From NCBI GenBank assembly GCA_025765615.1, contig JAIVFJ010000008.1, positions 62,001 to 126,000 of the forward strand: a stretch of 64,000 bases of DNA. The letters run 5' to 3'. Source of the DNA: Zopfochytrium polystomum. Lineage: Eukaryota; Chytridiomycota; Chytridiomycetes; Chytridiales; Chytridiaceae. The notes under the pieces were generated by a model. That model was given only the letters and a program-made list of their open reading frames with translations. It was not told the origin of the DNA and made no database searches. Positions 32,274 to 44,092 of this stretch are shown here, piece by piece; position 1 is the stretch's first letter, and each line of letters begins with the position of its first letter. The translations under genes and the position numbers were made by a program.

Positions 32274-34549
32274 TTGGTCAGTATCGTGGGGTTCCGTTTT
32301 CAACAAAAAGAAAAGATGGGAAAGAGAGGTTCACCTTATGCCCGTTCGGAATCGCGCCGTACGTAATGTCCTCCAGCTCGGAGGAGCCACCGATGAGCAT
32401 GCTCTTCATGTCCGCCGCCGGCGTCGTAACGGGCCGCCACGTCGGCAGCTCCAGGTTGAAGCAGCCTAAAACGACCCCAGGATGAGGAAAACTTGCGAAA
32501 GCGTTCCCCCCACCACCACCACCACCACGGTGCTGTGCTCATATTCACCTGCTGTCCGCGGAATCTCGACGTAGCTGTACCCTTCGACGACGTGGCGGTC
32601 CCACGAGTCCATCGAGCACACTTCGACGTAAAGACGTGGCCATTTGAGGCGGCTGCCTGGGGGGGGGGGGGGGGGGGGATGGTTAGCACGGTGGAGGCGC
32701 CGCCCGCCCAAATGTGCATCGGCCACACCATTCCGCATCGTAGTCAGCTCGACCTCGATCGGCAGGCCGAAGCGCGCCTCCCACGCGTCGGCGTCCTCGT
32801 TGAACGTACAGGTCGAGCACTGCGTGTACGCGGCGAGCAAGTCCTGTCTCTTCCTCACGACGCAGTTTGGCTGCAGCGGGTTCGCTGCGCCGGCGCCACC
32901 GTTCATCAACCTGCGCATCCAGCGGTGCGGGATGCCGAACCCGGCGGCGGTGGTGCTGCTTTTCGCGTCCTCGGTGGCGGGGGAGAAGGGCGACGACGGG
33001 CTTTCCGCGGCGGCGGCGGCGGTCGGGGAGGCGGAGGAGGAGGAGGAGGAGGAGGGGCCGACGATGACGTCGATGACGGAGCCGGAGGACCATGCGGCGT
33101 CGTCAAAGTCGACGAGGTAGTGGATGTAGAGGCGGGCGCAGGGGGAGCGGAAGCTTCGGGCGGTGTGGATTGTGCCGAAGAGGGTGAGGCGGAGGGCGTT
33201 GGGGAGGGCGGAGGGTGGGGAGAGGAAGGTTGTCGGGACGTGGGCGCGACGGGAGGTGGTTCGGCTGGGACCCGGGAGACGGAACCCGATGTGAGTTCGT
33301 TTTCCTCTTTCTTTTCTCGCTTTGCAAAAACGCGCGCCCCGCTCACCTTTGGTAGAACTTGTCGTAAATCTTCCATTCTTGCTCTTCGTCGGCTTCCGTG
33401 AGCAGTTTCGAGACGTTGCTGATCTTGTAATGGTACACGTCGTCGTGGATTTGAAACTGATACACATCGTTTTTACCTGATAGTCCCGGCTGCGAGAACG
33501 AGAATGGGAATGAACAGGAGTTAGCAGTGAACTGCTTTTACGCAAGAGGCAAGACTAAGAAGTAAGAGGAAATCCCTCGACCGACCATCATAGTAATGAC
33601 GCCGTTGTCGTAATACTTGATGGTGCAGAGCCGCTTTTCGCACACTTGCGTTTGAAAAATCGCCGTCTTTGGAATTTTTCTGCAAAACAGCGCGCCAACT
33701 GTTTTGTCAGCTATTTTGCAGAACCGCGTCGCTGGCAGACCGAAAAAACGACTTACACTTCATAAAGAATGTACGCCATGAGATGCATCTCCTTGCACGA
33801 CGCATTCATGATCTCGTCCTTGTGAAGCACGGTGTGGTGGTTGATGTGGTGCGGCGAGTGCGCGTTGATGTGTGGCATTTTCGGGTCTGCGAGAAAAAGT
33901 TAGGGAGAAGTGGTGAGCAAAAAAGGCGTTTGACGCCAAGGGCGCGGGAAAAAAAAAATCGCACACACCGATCACGTTTTCCCTTTCGTAAATCGGGCTC
34001 AAGACTTTGCGCGCCAGGGGCGACGCCAGCTCGCGCCTCGCCGTCGTGTAGTGCCGGTCCTGAACCTCCTTGTCGACGTAGCCGTCAGAGTCGACGTACG
34101 TGTAAAACCGTGGTTTTTCTGCAAGGAGTGAAAGTATATAAGCAAATTGAAGGGGGGACGTCCCCCTCGACGAAAAAATTACCCAAAGTTGCCTGGTCCG
34201 ACGGTTGCGCGGGGGGCGGGGTCGAAGGCGCAGGCCGTCGCAGCAGATTCGTCAGGACGCTCCATCGCCCGCTCTGCTGCGTTCCAGGGAGCGGGATCGC
34301 GGCGGGGGCGAAAGCGGGCGGCTTCTCGACTTTGCGCTGCCACTTGAAGATCACTTCCTGAGCCGGTGGGAGCGACGGGACTCCGACCATGGATATTCTT
34401 GTTTCATTAAGGAGGGAAAATGAGTGGCCTAATACCCCCCGTTTGGGGCAAACAAGATCGTTAGAGTTTGGATTGCCGCCGCCCGCGGGAGAGTCGAGCG
34501 TGGGGAATTTCCACTTCAACAAAGAAAGAGGAGAAGAAAAAAACAACAA

Positions 34550-34580
<31 letters not shown>

Positions 34581-35247
34581 CACTCAACTGGAAAGCCCCA
34601 TGGGATGCACGTGCCGGTCGGCCACCTTCTTCATCCACACCTTGACCCGAAAGCTCTCGATCGAGTCGGACGTGCGGTAGCAGGCCGTGTGGAACAAGCA
34701 CTCGCCCTCCTTGACGGCAACGTCGGCCGCCGGGCCGGCGGCCTGGCCGTCCCGTTTGCGCCCGCCTCCGCCGCCCCCACTGCCGCCGCCGCCACTAGCG
34801 GGGCCGGGCGAGAGCGCGGGGAGGCGCGGGGGACCGCAGCAGCGGTTCGGTTACTGCGGCGGCGGAGGCGGCGGAGGCGGAGGCTGGCGGGAGGGTGTCC
34901 TCCGGCTTTGGGATGTTGACGCGCAGGTCGCGCGGGGGCCGGCGCGATTCCTTTGCGGCGGTTGGAGGTTCTGCGGGGTGTCCGCGCGCCAGCGAGGGGG
35001 TGCGGGAGGGGGAGCGGGAAGGGGAGGGCGGCGGGCGGGACGATCCGCGGCGGCTGGGCGGCGTGGAGAGGGCGGCGGAGGGCTCGGCGGCGTCGGGTCG
35101 GGGTGCGGAGGACGAGGCGGGCGGGCGGCGCGAAGAGGACGAAGGGGTGGCTGTGGCCGCGGCCGAGCCGGGCAGGCCGCGTTGGCCGCCGTTAGTGCTG
35201 CTGCTGCTGCGGCGGCGGCTGCGCGATGAAGGGAGGCTGTCACCCAT
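31887..35247 (-). CDS. MKS1: MKS1 homologue, B9-domain protein of the ciliary transition zone
   Basis: MKS1 is a B9-domain component of the Meckel-Gruber/tectonic complex that gates proteins at the base of the cilium or flagellum. The gene runs leftwards from ATG 35247 through about twelve exons with a Ser/Arg/Pro-rich N-terminus. The next exon has CYRTSDSIESFRVKVWMKK, where animal MKS1 has its YRSRD-RNLR motif. Further exons read QEVIFKWQRKVE, FYTYVDSDGYVDKE, HTVLHKDEIMNASCKEMHLM, KRLCTIKYYDNGVITMM and EEQEWKIYDKFYQ. The B9 domain follows with NALRLTLFGTI and ARLYIHYLVDF, then RLYVEVCSMDSWDRHVVEGY, LPTWRPVTTP, GSSELEDITYG and FQCETSGMVELSLNVVLQ. Three introns hold long A/T tracts. The C-terminal exon, ending at 31887, and the first intron are the least certain parts. 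Confidence 0.9.
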
Positions 35248-35382
35248 TATTGCTAGCGTTCTTGGTGAAGGTCCCCACAAGAATTGTCTGAGAGCGAAGC
35301 AGGTTTCGACAATCAAGATCATTCCGTCTGCCTTGTCAGCGAAACACTGATACTTCTGGGGAAGATCGCTGGTGCAGTTGTT
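35248..35382. promoter_or_regulatory. 135-bp shared promoter of MKS1 and RIT1
   Basis: The start codons of MKS1 (minus strand, 35247) and the Rit1 gene (plus strand, 35383) are separated by 135 bp. The stretch has no TATA box I would trust and contains TTGTCTGAGAG and ATCAAGATCATTCCG words. It has to serve both genes unless their 5' untranslated regions overlap. Confidence 0.6.
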
Positions 35383-36554
35383 ATGCCCCCAACACCACGG
35401 CTTGCTGCTGGTGCGGCGGCGACCAGCTCGACTTCGTCCGATGCCTTCTCGGTCTCGTCGGTATCTTCGACCTCGTCGATACGGAAAGAGCTGCGCCGTG
35501 ACAGGCTGAACATGTGCGTGTGCGGGGGAAGGGGCTGGTTTGGGACGGGAAACAAAAACAGAATGAGCTGATCACGGCTCCCCGCCATGCCCGATAGCGT
35601 AAACCGCCTTCGCTCGATCACCCACGATGCGGAGTTCATCAGAAACGTGGTTAGCCGGTTCCCTTCGTCGTTCGTGACTCTGCCGAACGAGCGATGCGGG
35701 AGTTGGTACGTCGACCCAGCAATGGTATGAATCACGGGTGGCGTGTGTGCGTGTAGGTGTGATTGTGCTCGGAATGGTGATTCCTTCTTCACCAAACAAC
35801 CAGAGCCACTCCAAGTCGGTGTACTTCAAGTCAACCGACGGACATTTTGGGCAGTGGGACTTCAACCTGCGGCGGTTGAATGCCCACATCATTCCGGAGA
35901 TATGCAGTGGAGGCGGGTAAGAGTTTCGTGTTTGGGCGTGGGAGGGAGAGCCCCCTACTTCGCAACCAAACCGTGTTGACTGGTTTCACACAACACAGCT
36001 GCATCATTGTGGACTCTACGCGCCGAGGAAAGTCGATGCCGGACAGCCTCGCAAAGACGATACCCATTTGGTGTGCGACTGTGAACAGGGCGATGAGAAT
36101 GTGGTGCGAACAGGCCGGGGTTGCGCCACGGCCGCAATGGAACGACGAGTTTCACTCGCCGCCATCTGTTGTGTCGCCTTCCGAACACGAACAAATATCA
36201 AGTCTAATAGACCGGTTTGCACTCAAGCTGTTGGTGAGTAGCGATCGCAAGCTGTTCCGCCGTTCAATGACCATTCCAGACGCTCCTCAATAAAAAAAAA
36301 TAGAAATCCACTCGCATCGACTTCGCTCGGTTGTCCACAATAATGCCAAAACCGTTGCGGCCGCTTTGGCTGACACCCGACCATTCCCCCGTGGCTCCGT
36401 TCCCGTTTGGCTTTCACGCCTCTCTCGACTTCTTCCCGTTGTGCTTGTTAGCGCATCGGAAGCTGTTCCAGAAGGGCTCGAGCGACGCAGCGGATATTCG
36501 TACGTGCAAGGCTCCGCAGATGACCACGAAATGTGGAGCAAGGTAAACAAAACG

Positions 36555-36597
<43 letters not shown>

Positions 36598-38096
36598 ATC
36601 CATCTCGTCTCTCCTCACTTGTTTCGCACACACCCCCCCGTTGAGGCGATTCCACAAACCTAAAAAACTTGCGCAAACAAACAGGGGCTGACACCGTCGC
36701 TATTTTGGGCGCACCGGGAGGACCTTCTCGCGTGCGAAACGGAGCAGGAATGCGCAGACCTGATCGAGTCGCTGAAACTCGCGCACCGGACGCTCGGCCC
36801 GACGAAGCATTTATCGACCGCCGTCGCCCCGTTCGACTGGATCGGCGACACTGGAATCGCGATTGGAAGCGTCCACGCGGGTGAGTCAATTGAGCGAAAA
36901 AAGAAAGAGAAAAATATCGAAATCTCTTCTACGCCACTTGGAAGATCCGGACGGCAGCACCGGACAGTCAACAAACTAAAGACTCCCCACCTTCCTCCCC
37001 CCCCCCCCACACACCTTACCACCTTAGGCGCGGCGGCGCTCACCTCGCCAAGCATCTTCCGCGCAGTCCTAAACTGCGGAGCGCAGTACCCGTCGTCGTC
37101 GTCGTCGTCCCCGGACGTTGCCCGGCTTCGGCAGGCGGACCCGACCGCGGCGGCTCTGCGCCCGGCGTACTTGTACCTGGCGATACCGGAGGGGAAGAAG
37201 GGGCAGGTTGCGCTGTACGAGAGCCTGGACGCCGGGATGGCGTTCATGCGGGAGGAGTTGGGGACGGACGGCGGCGGCGGCGCGGGGAAGGTGCTTGTGC
37301 ATTGCATGCAAGGTGGGGTGGTCTTTTTCTGTTTTTTTTTGGTTGGGGGGGTGCGAAAGGAAAAAGGCCTGTTGGACCATAGCTCCCTTCACTCTTTACC
37401 TTTTTCCGGTTTGCCAGCTCCATTCTTGTGCGTAGTGGACGGGGATGGGAGGAACGAGAGAGTGAGAAAGAGAGAGAGCGCGAGTTTGGTTGCGCTGCGA
37501 TTTGGAAGAGCAAACCAATGCCCCTCCAATCTGAAAATAACCCCGTCCTAACCGCTTTCACCTCCCACCCCTCACCCCACCAGGCAAAGACCGCTCAGTC
37601 TGCATGGTGCTCGCCTTCCTAATCGCCCACATGCGCGACGACGGGTCGCTGGACCTGTCGCAGCAGATCGACCACGGTGAGACCCCCGCGCCCCCCCGCT
37701 GCGACCGCTTGTTTCTTGTGACCCATTAGGTTGCTAAAATAATATAAATACTCCCCCACTCCCCCTTAACCCATGAAACAAAAACCAAACAACCAAACAA
37801 CCAAACAAAAAAAAAAACACCAAAACAAAAAAACACACAAATTCCAGGTACAGTCACTAAATCGCTCGTGATGGACCGGCTTGGGTTTATTCAGAAGCAT
37901 CGAACAAAGGTATGGGGACCGGCCAAACTGGAAGGAGGAATTGGGGGTTGGGTGGCTTCACCCCGCCAATGACAAGCAAATTGTTGACGTCCTTCGACTG
38001 CTTTTCCTCTTCCGTCCCCCCCGTCCCGAACAGGCGCAGCCGTGCCGCGCAAACCTGCAGCGGATCAACACGTACTTTATGGGAAGGATGAAGTGA
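35383..38096 (+). CDS. RIT1: Rit1, initiator-tRNA 2'-O-ribosylphosphate transferase
   Basis: Rit1 adds a ribosylphosphate to A64 of initiator tRNA-Met so that it is not used in elongation; the gene is typical of fungi and plants. Exons: from ATG 35383 with RKELRRDRLN to about 35515, 35595-35723 (RSITHDAEFI, CGSWYVDP), 35807-35917 (YFKSTDGHFGQWDFNLRRLN), 36000-36234 (CIIVDSTRRGKSMPDSLAKT), 36301-36541 (KPLRPLWL, VLVSASE, YVQGSADDHEMW), 36686-36880, 37027-37312, 37585-37675, 37850-37907 and 38034-38096. The last part is the dual-specificity-phosphatase-like domain with HCMQGKDRS, a CX5R loop. Within 36301-36541 the conserved reading frame shifts between about 36390 and 36430, so one base is missing or extra there, or a mini-intron exists. 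Otherwise the protein is complete. Confidence 0.9.
36557..36595. repeat. (CA)n microsatellite in a RIT1 intron
   Basis: A pure CA tract of about 40 bp lies just after the donor at 36542, in the same position relative to the donor as the GT tract in the CLC gene. Confidence 0.9.
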
Positions 38097-38636
38097 GCCT
38101 TCGCGCGGGGGTGCAAGCATTTTCGGGTGTTAGCTTTCTTTCTCTCTCGGTTTATTCGATGGGGGCATCTCTTTCACTTATGTTTTCTTTTTTTTTTTTT
38201 TTTTTGGAGTTGAAGAGATGAAGGGTCCAATGAAGTGTTATTTTTTTTATTTTCATTTTTGCCTTTCTTCTTTGTTGTTGGATTGGATGCACGCTGTATT
38301 TTTGTGAAACTTTTTTTTTTTTTTTGGCACCAAAAGAAAACAAAGGGAACAGAAGGGGGTTTAGCGTTTTGACAGACCAAGGGACTAAGAGCGAAAGAAA
38401 AACAAATCCGGGGTGCCCAAAAAAAAAAGGTGGTGGATTGGAAAAAGAAAACGCGGCTATACGTCTCTCAAATTCTCTCTCTCACTCACACACAAACGCT
38501 CTCTGAACGAAAGAAATGCAGGGGGAAAGTAAAACATGATTGCAAAAAGCACGCCAGTGGGATGCGGGCATCGTGACGAAGCCGCGGCAAAAAATGAAGA
38601 GTAGGGGGGGATGCGTGTTCCGTCTATCCTTTTGCC
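38097..38636. other. convergent spacer between RIT1 and the aminotransferase gene
   Basis: T tracts (38186-38204 and 38312-38325) and A-rich sequence are present with no coding support. Both flanking genes end here. Confidence 0.5.
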
Positions 38637-41164
38637 TCACGCCACGACCCTCGTCTTTTTCGACGGCGTCACCGCTACGCCGTCGGCCGCCCTCTTTGTC
38701 GCGGTGGGCTTTGCGGCGCCGACGCCGCAGCCAAACTCGCGCAGCACGTCGCCGAGGACGGACATTGCCTCGCGCATCTGCTGGTTGTTGGCGTAGGAGA
38801 AGGCGACGCGGAAGTACGGGGCCGGGGGCGGGGCTGCGGAGGATGATGATGATGATGCTGAGGGTTCCGGGTCGGAGATGCGCTCGCCCGGGGCGAGGGC
38901 GAGGGAGCGGGCGGCAAGGGCGGCGTAGCGGTCCGCGACGAAGGAGGAGCCCGGGATGACGAGGACGGAGCGGGCGATGAGCGCGTCGTGGATGTCGTTG
39001 ATGAGGGTGGCGGGTGCAGTGGCTGGGAGATTGACCCTGTCATTTATTTTTTTATTGTTGTTATTGAGATTAGTCGAGAGGCGGTAAGCTAATCGGACTT
39101 CAATGTTCTAGGGCCTTTTGCTCGAGCGCACAAAAGGAACAGGCAGAAAGATAGACACAGTGTCTGCAGGGGGACGCGTCAAACTCAACTTGATCCAGAG
39201 GAACATCCCGGCGGTTGGAATAACAAACTCGGCAGGAGGGAGGTCGTTTTCCGACGCCGGCTTGAGAGCTTCGAGGGCCTGCTCCACCATGACATCTCGC
39301 CGCTCCGTGTATTTCTGCTGCAGGCGAAGTGCGTACTTTGCCATACCGGATCGCCCCCAGGTTTGAAGTAGTGCGGCAAGATATCTAGAGACAGAGGAAA
39401 TTCAGAAGATAATTTGGCATACACCTTAAAAACGGCAAGAGAAAGATAGAGAAAGGGAACTCACGCTTGGGAGAAGCCAGATGCACTCTGAACGGTGACC
39501 TCGCTCACAAACGTTAGGTATTTGATAAACTCCTTGTGTCCCGCCAGGAATCCTGCCCGGAAACCAGGGCCGAGGATTTTGGAGAAAGTGAACATGTTGA
39601 TCACGCGACCAGTGGTGTCCAGCGACAGGAGTGGGGGGAGCAATTGGTCAATTCCTTTGTACTCGTACGACGCGCGTGATGATGCAGGTTGGTAGGACGG
39701 AAGTTCCAGGAACGAGTACGGGTCTATTTTGAGAAAAAAGAGACTGTAAGGAAAGCATCCGAACGCGGCAATGGGGCGAAGAACCCACCGTCCTCAATGA
39801 CCAGCAGATCCAGCTCGTTCGCGACCTTCAGGAGCTCCTTTCGTCGCTCGACGCTCATGACTGTTCCAGTCGGGTTTTGCCCTGTGGGTACCGTGTACAG
39901 GACGCGGCAGTTTGCGTTTGGGTGCTTGGACTTGAAGTCGCGAATGGCGCGCGGGATGTCTGAGGGGACCAGTCCCTGGTCGTCCATTTTGACGGACACG
40001 GCAATGACGCCAAACGGTACAATCTGTTCCATGGCGGACGAGTACGCGAATTCCTGCACGGTTTGCATTTGAGAGACGCGAAGTGGTTTGCGTCAGTGAT
40101 TCGCGTGATGATATGATGAACTGCAACCGCCTCACCTCTGTATGTCGGAGTTTGGGAAACGAGGAGACAACGAAGAGAAATTTTGCAAGGAAACAGAAAA
40201 ATAGTGAATGTCCAGTCAGCAATCTCTGATTTTGCAGACAACCGAACGACCCACCCCACAGCCCACGAACAACCTACCAACAATCATTCCGTCGCCGTGC
40301 TCAAAGAGGATCCGCATGCACATGTCAAAGGCCGTGGTGTTACCGTGCGTTAGAATAAGGTCCCAGTCCGCGTACTGCGGCGTCACGGTCGCGGGAAGCA
40401 TTACATCCTTCACGGCGTCAATCGCTTGGCTCCATCCGGTGCCTGGAGCGTACTGGAGGAACCTGTTTATAGCGTTTGTAGTTGTGCCAAGACAAGAAAG
40501 TTTAGGCGGAGCTGGCTGCGGGCACGTTTGCGCGTAGCTCGGTGTAAACAGGGGGGTGTCGCGGTGGACTGGAAACGTGCCTGTCAACGGAGGGGACCTC
40601 GCCGGACGCCGCAGTCTTGCCGATATGTATGGTTTGGGTCCCGCCTTCGACGGAAGCAATGGTCGCGGAAAAGTCGGTTACACTGAACGTGTCGGGATGG
40701 GGCAAGCCTGTTAAAGTCAACGTATTGATAAGAACCCCCATACGCGCGGGAGGTAAACGGTGGAACTTGCCTCCGCCGAGCGAGCGCATTCCGGGTCTAA
40801 CTGTAATCGGGTAAAAGCTCTGGTAAATTCATGCATGTTGTTGTTGTTTTTTTTTGCAGTTGTATTCATGGTTGGAGGGAACGTCTGCTTAGTCCCATAA
40901 GCCTCTGCAGCTGCAGCAGCGCCCACGTCAGCCGAGAAATGAAACAGTCCCGGCGGCGGTGCATACCTTCAGTCCAGAGGGGGCCCTCGCGCGGGCATCG
41001 CGGGAGAGGAAGCGGACGGGGTCGAACGGCTGCGGCTGCTGGTTGTGGTGGTGATGGTGGGCTCCGGTGGCAGCAGCAGCAGTGATCGACGACGCCAAAA
41101 CCGACGCCGACGAAGCCGGTGCCGACGCGGGTGAGGACAAGGAGGAAGAGGGCGGCGGTGCCAT
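38637..41164 (-). CDS. ARO8/kynurenine-aminoadipate-type PLP aminotransferase
   Basis: This is a class I fold-type aminotransferase acting on aromatic amino acids, kynurenine or 2-aminoadipate (Aro8/AADAT group). From ATG 41164 the N-terminus is Ser/Ala/His rich, then GMRSLGGG joins GLPHPDTF, the family substrate loop. Later segments are LQYAPGTGWSQAI, DLILTHGNTTAFDMCMR, LYTVPTGQNPTGTVMS, a spliced EDG-DPYSF, NMFTFSKILGPGFRAGF with the PLP-binding Lys, and LQTWGRSGMAKYALRL. The C-terminus ends PYFRVAFSYANNQQMREAM and a basic tail. The exon pair at 40770/40708 uses a GC donor (GCAAGT) rather than GT. Introns are short. It lies convergent to RIT1. The exact substrate cannot be read from the sequence. 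Confidence 0.9.
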
Positions 41165-41444
41165 TGTTGTTGTTCTTGTTGTTGTTGCTGTTGTTTTTGT
41201 TGTTCTTGTTTGTTGCTTTGGTTGATTGATTGTGATTGGGTGATTGATTAAACGACTGCGTTCTTCTGTTCTTTTCTTTCTTCTCCTTTCCGTTTTTCTT
41301 TTTTCAAGAAGAAAAAAAACGAGAAAAAAAAAAACTACGAAAGAAAATACACATTAGTAATCACGCGGGACAGATGCGCGATCTTTTCATCTTTGTGCTG
41401 CTGATTGTTGATTGATTCGTTGTCGATTCACTGGCGAGATTTGG

Positions 41445-41447
<3 letters not shown>

Positions 41448-41510
<63 letters not shown>

Positions 41511-41523
41511 AAGACGGAAAGGA

Positions 41524-41555
<32 letters not shown>

Positions 41556-41568
41556 AAACAAGAAAGAA
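41448..41568. repeat. (GA)n and (AAAG)n microsatellite upstream of the aminotransferase gene
   Basis: A pure GA tract (41448-41504) is followed by AAAG repeats (about 41515-41568). It lies about 285 bp upstream of the start at 41164 and so may be in its leader or promoter. Confidence 0.9.
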
Positions 41569-42373
41569 AAGGCGGACCCAAAGACAGACATATTTACCCG
41601 CAACGCGCAACACGCTGCAGTTGAACTTTTGCCGAGTATAATCCATTAGGAAAGAACATACTGTTCTGCAACGAACTGCCGAAACCAAAGCGGCAGGCAG
41701 CCTGTGTGAGCTCAGTCACGCACCAGCTGGCTGGCTGTAAACCGGAAGTTTCTGGTTTGGGTTAGTGGGCATTTTCCCCGAACCAGGCACCGGAGAGGAA
41801 ACAGTTAGGATATGGTTTAGAAAGTTAGTAACCAAGGAAGGGGAAAGTAGCTCAGTTAATTCTCATCAAAGGTACACGTTCTACATCTGCGCAAGCGATA
41901 AGGATCGCACCGTACATCTGCAAAACTGGACAAACGGTCATATATATTCACCATATAGGGACCTTTAACAAGTGTCCACTAAAGTTACTGAAGGCATTCT
42001 GAAGGGTGATTTCATACTCAATTCGGGAAGAAGTACTTGAAAATTACTACATAGTTTTGATGTCCTGCGCTGTAAAGATATATGAAGTGTTGTTGCGAAG
42101 TAAGAGCTCATAAACCTAAACTAAGATCAAATTACCTGTTTTCAAATACGGAGTGGTTTCGCTGTGCTTCGATTCTGCGTTTGCACGGCCCGACGGGCTT
42201 AAAATTGCTATAATTTTTCCAAACCGAACAGAAGGCCGCGGGCGCCAAACCGGACAAGGCTGTTTGATGAGCCGACACTTCATGTTTCTGGGCAGAAACA
42301 GTCAACGTATCACAGAACCGCCACGCACGCACGCACGCACGCTGGCACGCAGTCGTCGAACACACGCCCACTC
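41569..42373. other. spacer, no supported gene
   Basis: Short unrelated frames only. The composition is more AT-rich around 41850-42110 than in neighbouring genes. A short CACG repeat (about 42323-42343) lies directly before the ATG at 42374. Confidence 0.5.
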
Positions 42374-43993
42374 ATGGCCCTTGTCCTCCATGTCCCGCTG
42401 GGCCTGCCGCCAGACGTGACGCCCACCCTGCTCCCTGACGACGTGGTCCACTACCTCGTGCCGCTTTTCCATCCAAATGACTTCATCGCCCTCGCCAGCA
42501 CCTGCCGCTCAAACCGCCTCTGGTGCCATGGAAGACTATCCGCCAGCCTGGCCTGGCGCTGCCTGGAGCGTCTCCTGCTCCTTGTCCCTCCCACTCTGCC
42601 CGCCCCGCCCTCGCCACCCAACAACGCCGAGCCGCCAGCGCCCGGATGGCCGACAGCGCCACCGCGACCGGCATCATCGTCACCGTTAAGATCGCTTCTT
42701 GCTTCGATCAAGTGGAGGCAGGTCCCGGTCGCGTTTCCCGTCGCCCTCTTTAGATATGAGGGCTTCACAAAGGCCAACGTGAACTTGGTTCTCGATCGTG
42801 ACAGCAGCAGAGCCACCGCATTGGATCCGTCTCTGGTCAGTCGAACCGTCGTCCCTTGGGTGCGTGCGAGTCTCGACGACCACCCTTCCGAAGACGCCGT
42901 CTCCCAACTACCCAGCCTGGCCTTGTTGGAATCAGTCTTTCGAAACTTGACCTTCGCGCTCTGGTTTCTGGCGAGATTCAACGTCGTGGAATTTCTTCCA
43001 CATGCCGCGCTTCTCGCGCAGAAGCGAGCCGACGGAGGAAAGAAGCTCCTGCCTGGCGCCGTCTTCACTGCCTGCGAGCACGGAAGCCTGGAGGCCCTGA
43101 CCTTCCTTCACAACCTCATGCCGTCTGCCCTCCACGCCGATGCCCGCCTCCGGGCCGCGTCCGCCAAGGGGCAGCTCCACCTTGTCCGATGGCTGCTTGG
43201 AAACCGACAGGTCCAAATCAGCCAGGAGCTCCTCGACGACGCCTTCTGCAAAGCCTGCGCCGGCGGGCACCTCGACACGGTAAAGCATTTCTTCGAAACC
43301 GCAGGCCTGCGGCAGTCGCCCAATAACCGCCGTGGCGTGGTGTCGGCCTGCGAAAACGGCCGCACGGAAGTCGTGCAGTACTTTCTCGAGCCGCGGTTCG
43401 CGCCGCTCTCGCTCTTTGGCGAATCTGGACGGTGCCGGCCCGAGGCGTTCAACCGCTTCTGCGACTGCCCGCTCGTGTGCGCCGTCGAGAAGCGCCAAAC
43501 GGACGTCGTGCGCCTGCTGGTGCTGCAGGCGCCAGCCGACTTTGCCGGCTCCGGTCCCGCCCGTCCCGCGCCGCCCGCGACGCTTTCCTCTGGGTTAGAC
43601 CCGCGCGTGCACAAAGACCTAGCGCTGATGGTGGCAATCGAGAACGAGAGCGCCGTGCTGATACGCCTCCTGGTGGCCGCCGTCGGCCCGCAAGCGGTGC
43701 TCGAGAATGCCTCCAGCGTGGAGTACCGCCTGCGGCACCGTCCGTGCGCCGCCGCGACGCTCATCGACCTCGGCTTCCGCGACCTGTTTGATGAAGACGC
43801 GGTAGAGAACCTGCACGACCAGGGCCACTTGGACACGCTCCTCGTGCTGTTCGAGAAGGGCGTGGTGGAGGTAACAGAGAAGTGGGTCGCGCGGGCCAGG
43901 AAGTTCGAGTGGCTGTCGTTGCTGAAGGAGGTTGCTGGTGACGCTGTGGAGACGGTGCTGCAGGAAATGCGGTGGTGGGAGGGTGGGCGTTGA
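42374..43993 (+). CDS. F-box-like ankyrin-repeat protein, paralogue A
   Basis: A single-exon protein of 539 residues. The first 60 residues resemble an F-box (LPDDVVHYLVPLFHPNDFIALASTCRSN, split here only by position), followed by a Pro/Ala-rich linker. Then come ankyrin-type helices: TACEHGSLEALTFLHNLM, RAASAKGQLHLVRWLLGN, KACAGGHLDTVKHFFETAG, SACENGRTEVVQYFLEP, CAVEKRQTDVVRLLVLQ and MVAIENESAVLIRLLVAA. The C-terminus is Glu/Arg rich. F-box ankyrin proteins usually recruit substrates to an SCF ubiquitin ligase, but neither partner nor substrate can be named. It is closely similar along its whole length to the inverted gene at 49881-51437. It lacks introns, unlike almost all other genes here. 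A long A tract (44056-44090) follows the stop. Confidence 0.7.
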   Translation: MALVLHVPLGLPPDVTPTLLPDDVVHYLVPLFHPNDFIALASTCRSNRLWCHGRLSASLAWRCLERLLLLVPPTLPAPPSPPNNAEPPAPGWPTAPPRPASSSPLRSLLASIKWRQVPVAFPVALFRYEGFTKANVNLVLDRDSSRATALDPSLVSRTVVPWVRASLDDHPSEDAVSQLPSLALLESVFRNLTFALWFLARFNVVEFLPHAALLAQKRADGGKKLLPGAVFTACEHGSLEALTFLHNLMPSALHADARLRAASAKGQLHLVRWLLGNRQVQISQELLDDAFCKACAGGHLDTVKHFFETAGLRQSPNNRRGVVSACENGRTEVVQYFLEPRFAPLSLFGESGRCRPEAFNRFCDCPLVCAVEKRQTDVVRLLVLQAPADFAGSGPARPAPPATLSSGLDPRVHKDLALMVAIENESAVLIRLLVAAVGPQAVLENASSVEYRLRHRPCAAATLIDLGFRDLFDEDAVENLHDQGHLDTLLVLFEKGVVEVTEKWVARARKFEWLSLLKEVAGDAVETVLQEMRWWEGGR

Positions 43994-44054
43994 TTTGGGC
44001 GGTCAAGCCCCAATGTCTGAATGATTTACGCTAACAGCCAGTCGCGAAAACAAA

Positions 44055-44092
<38 letters not shown>

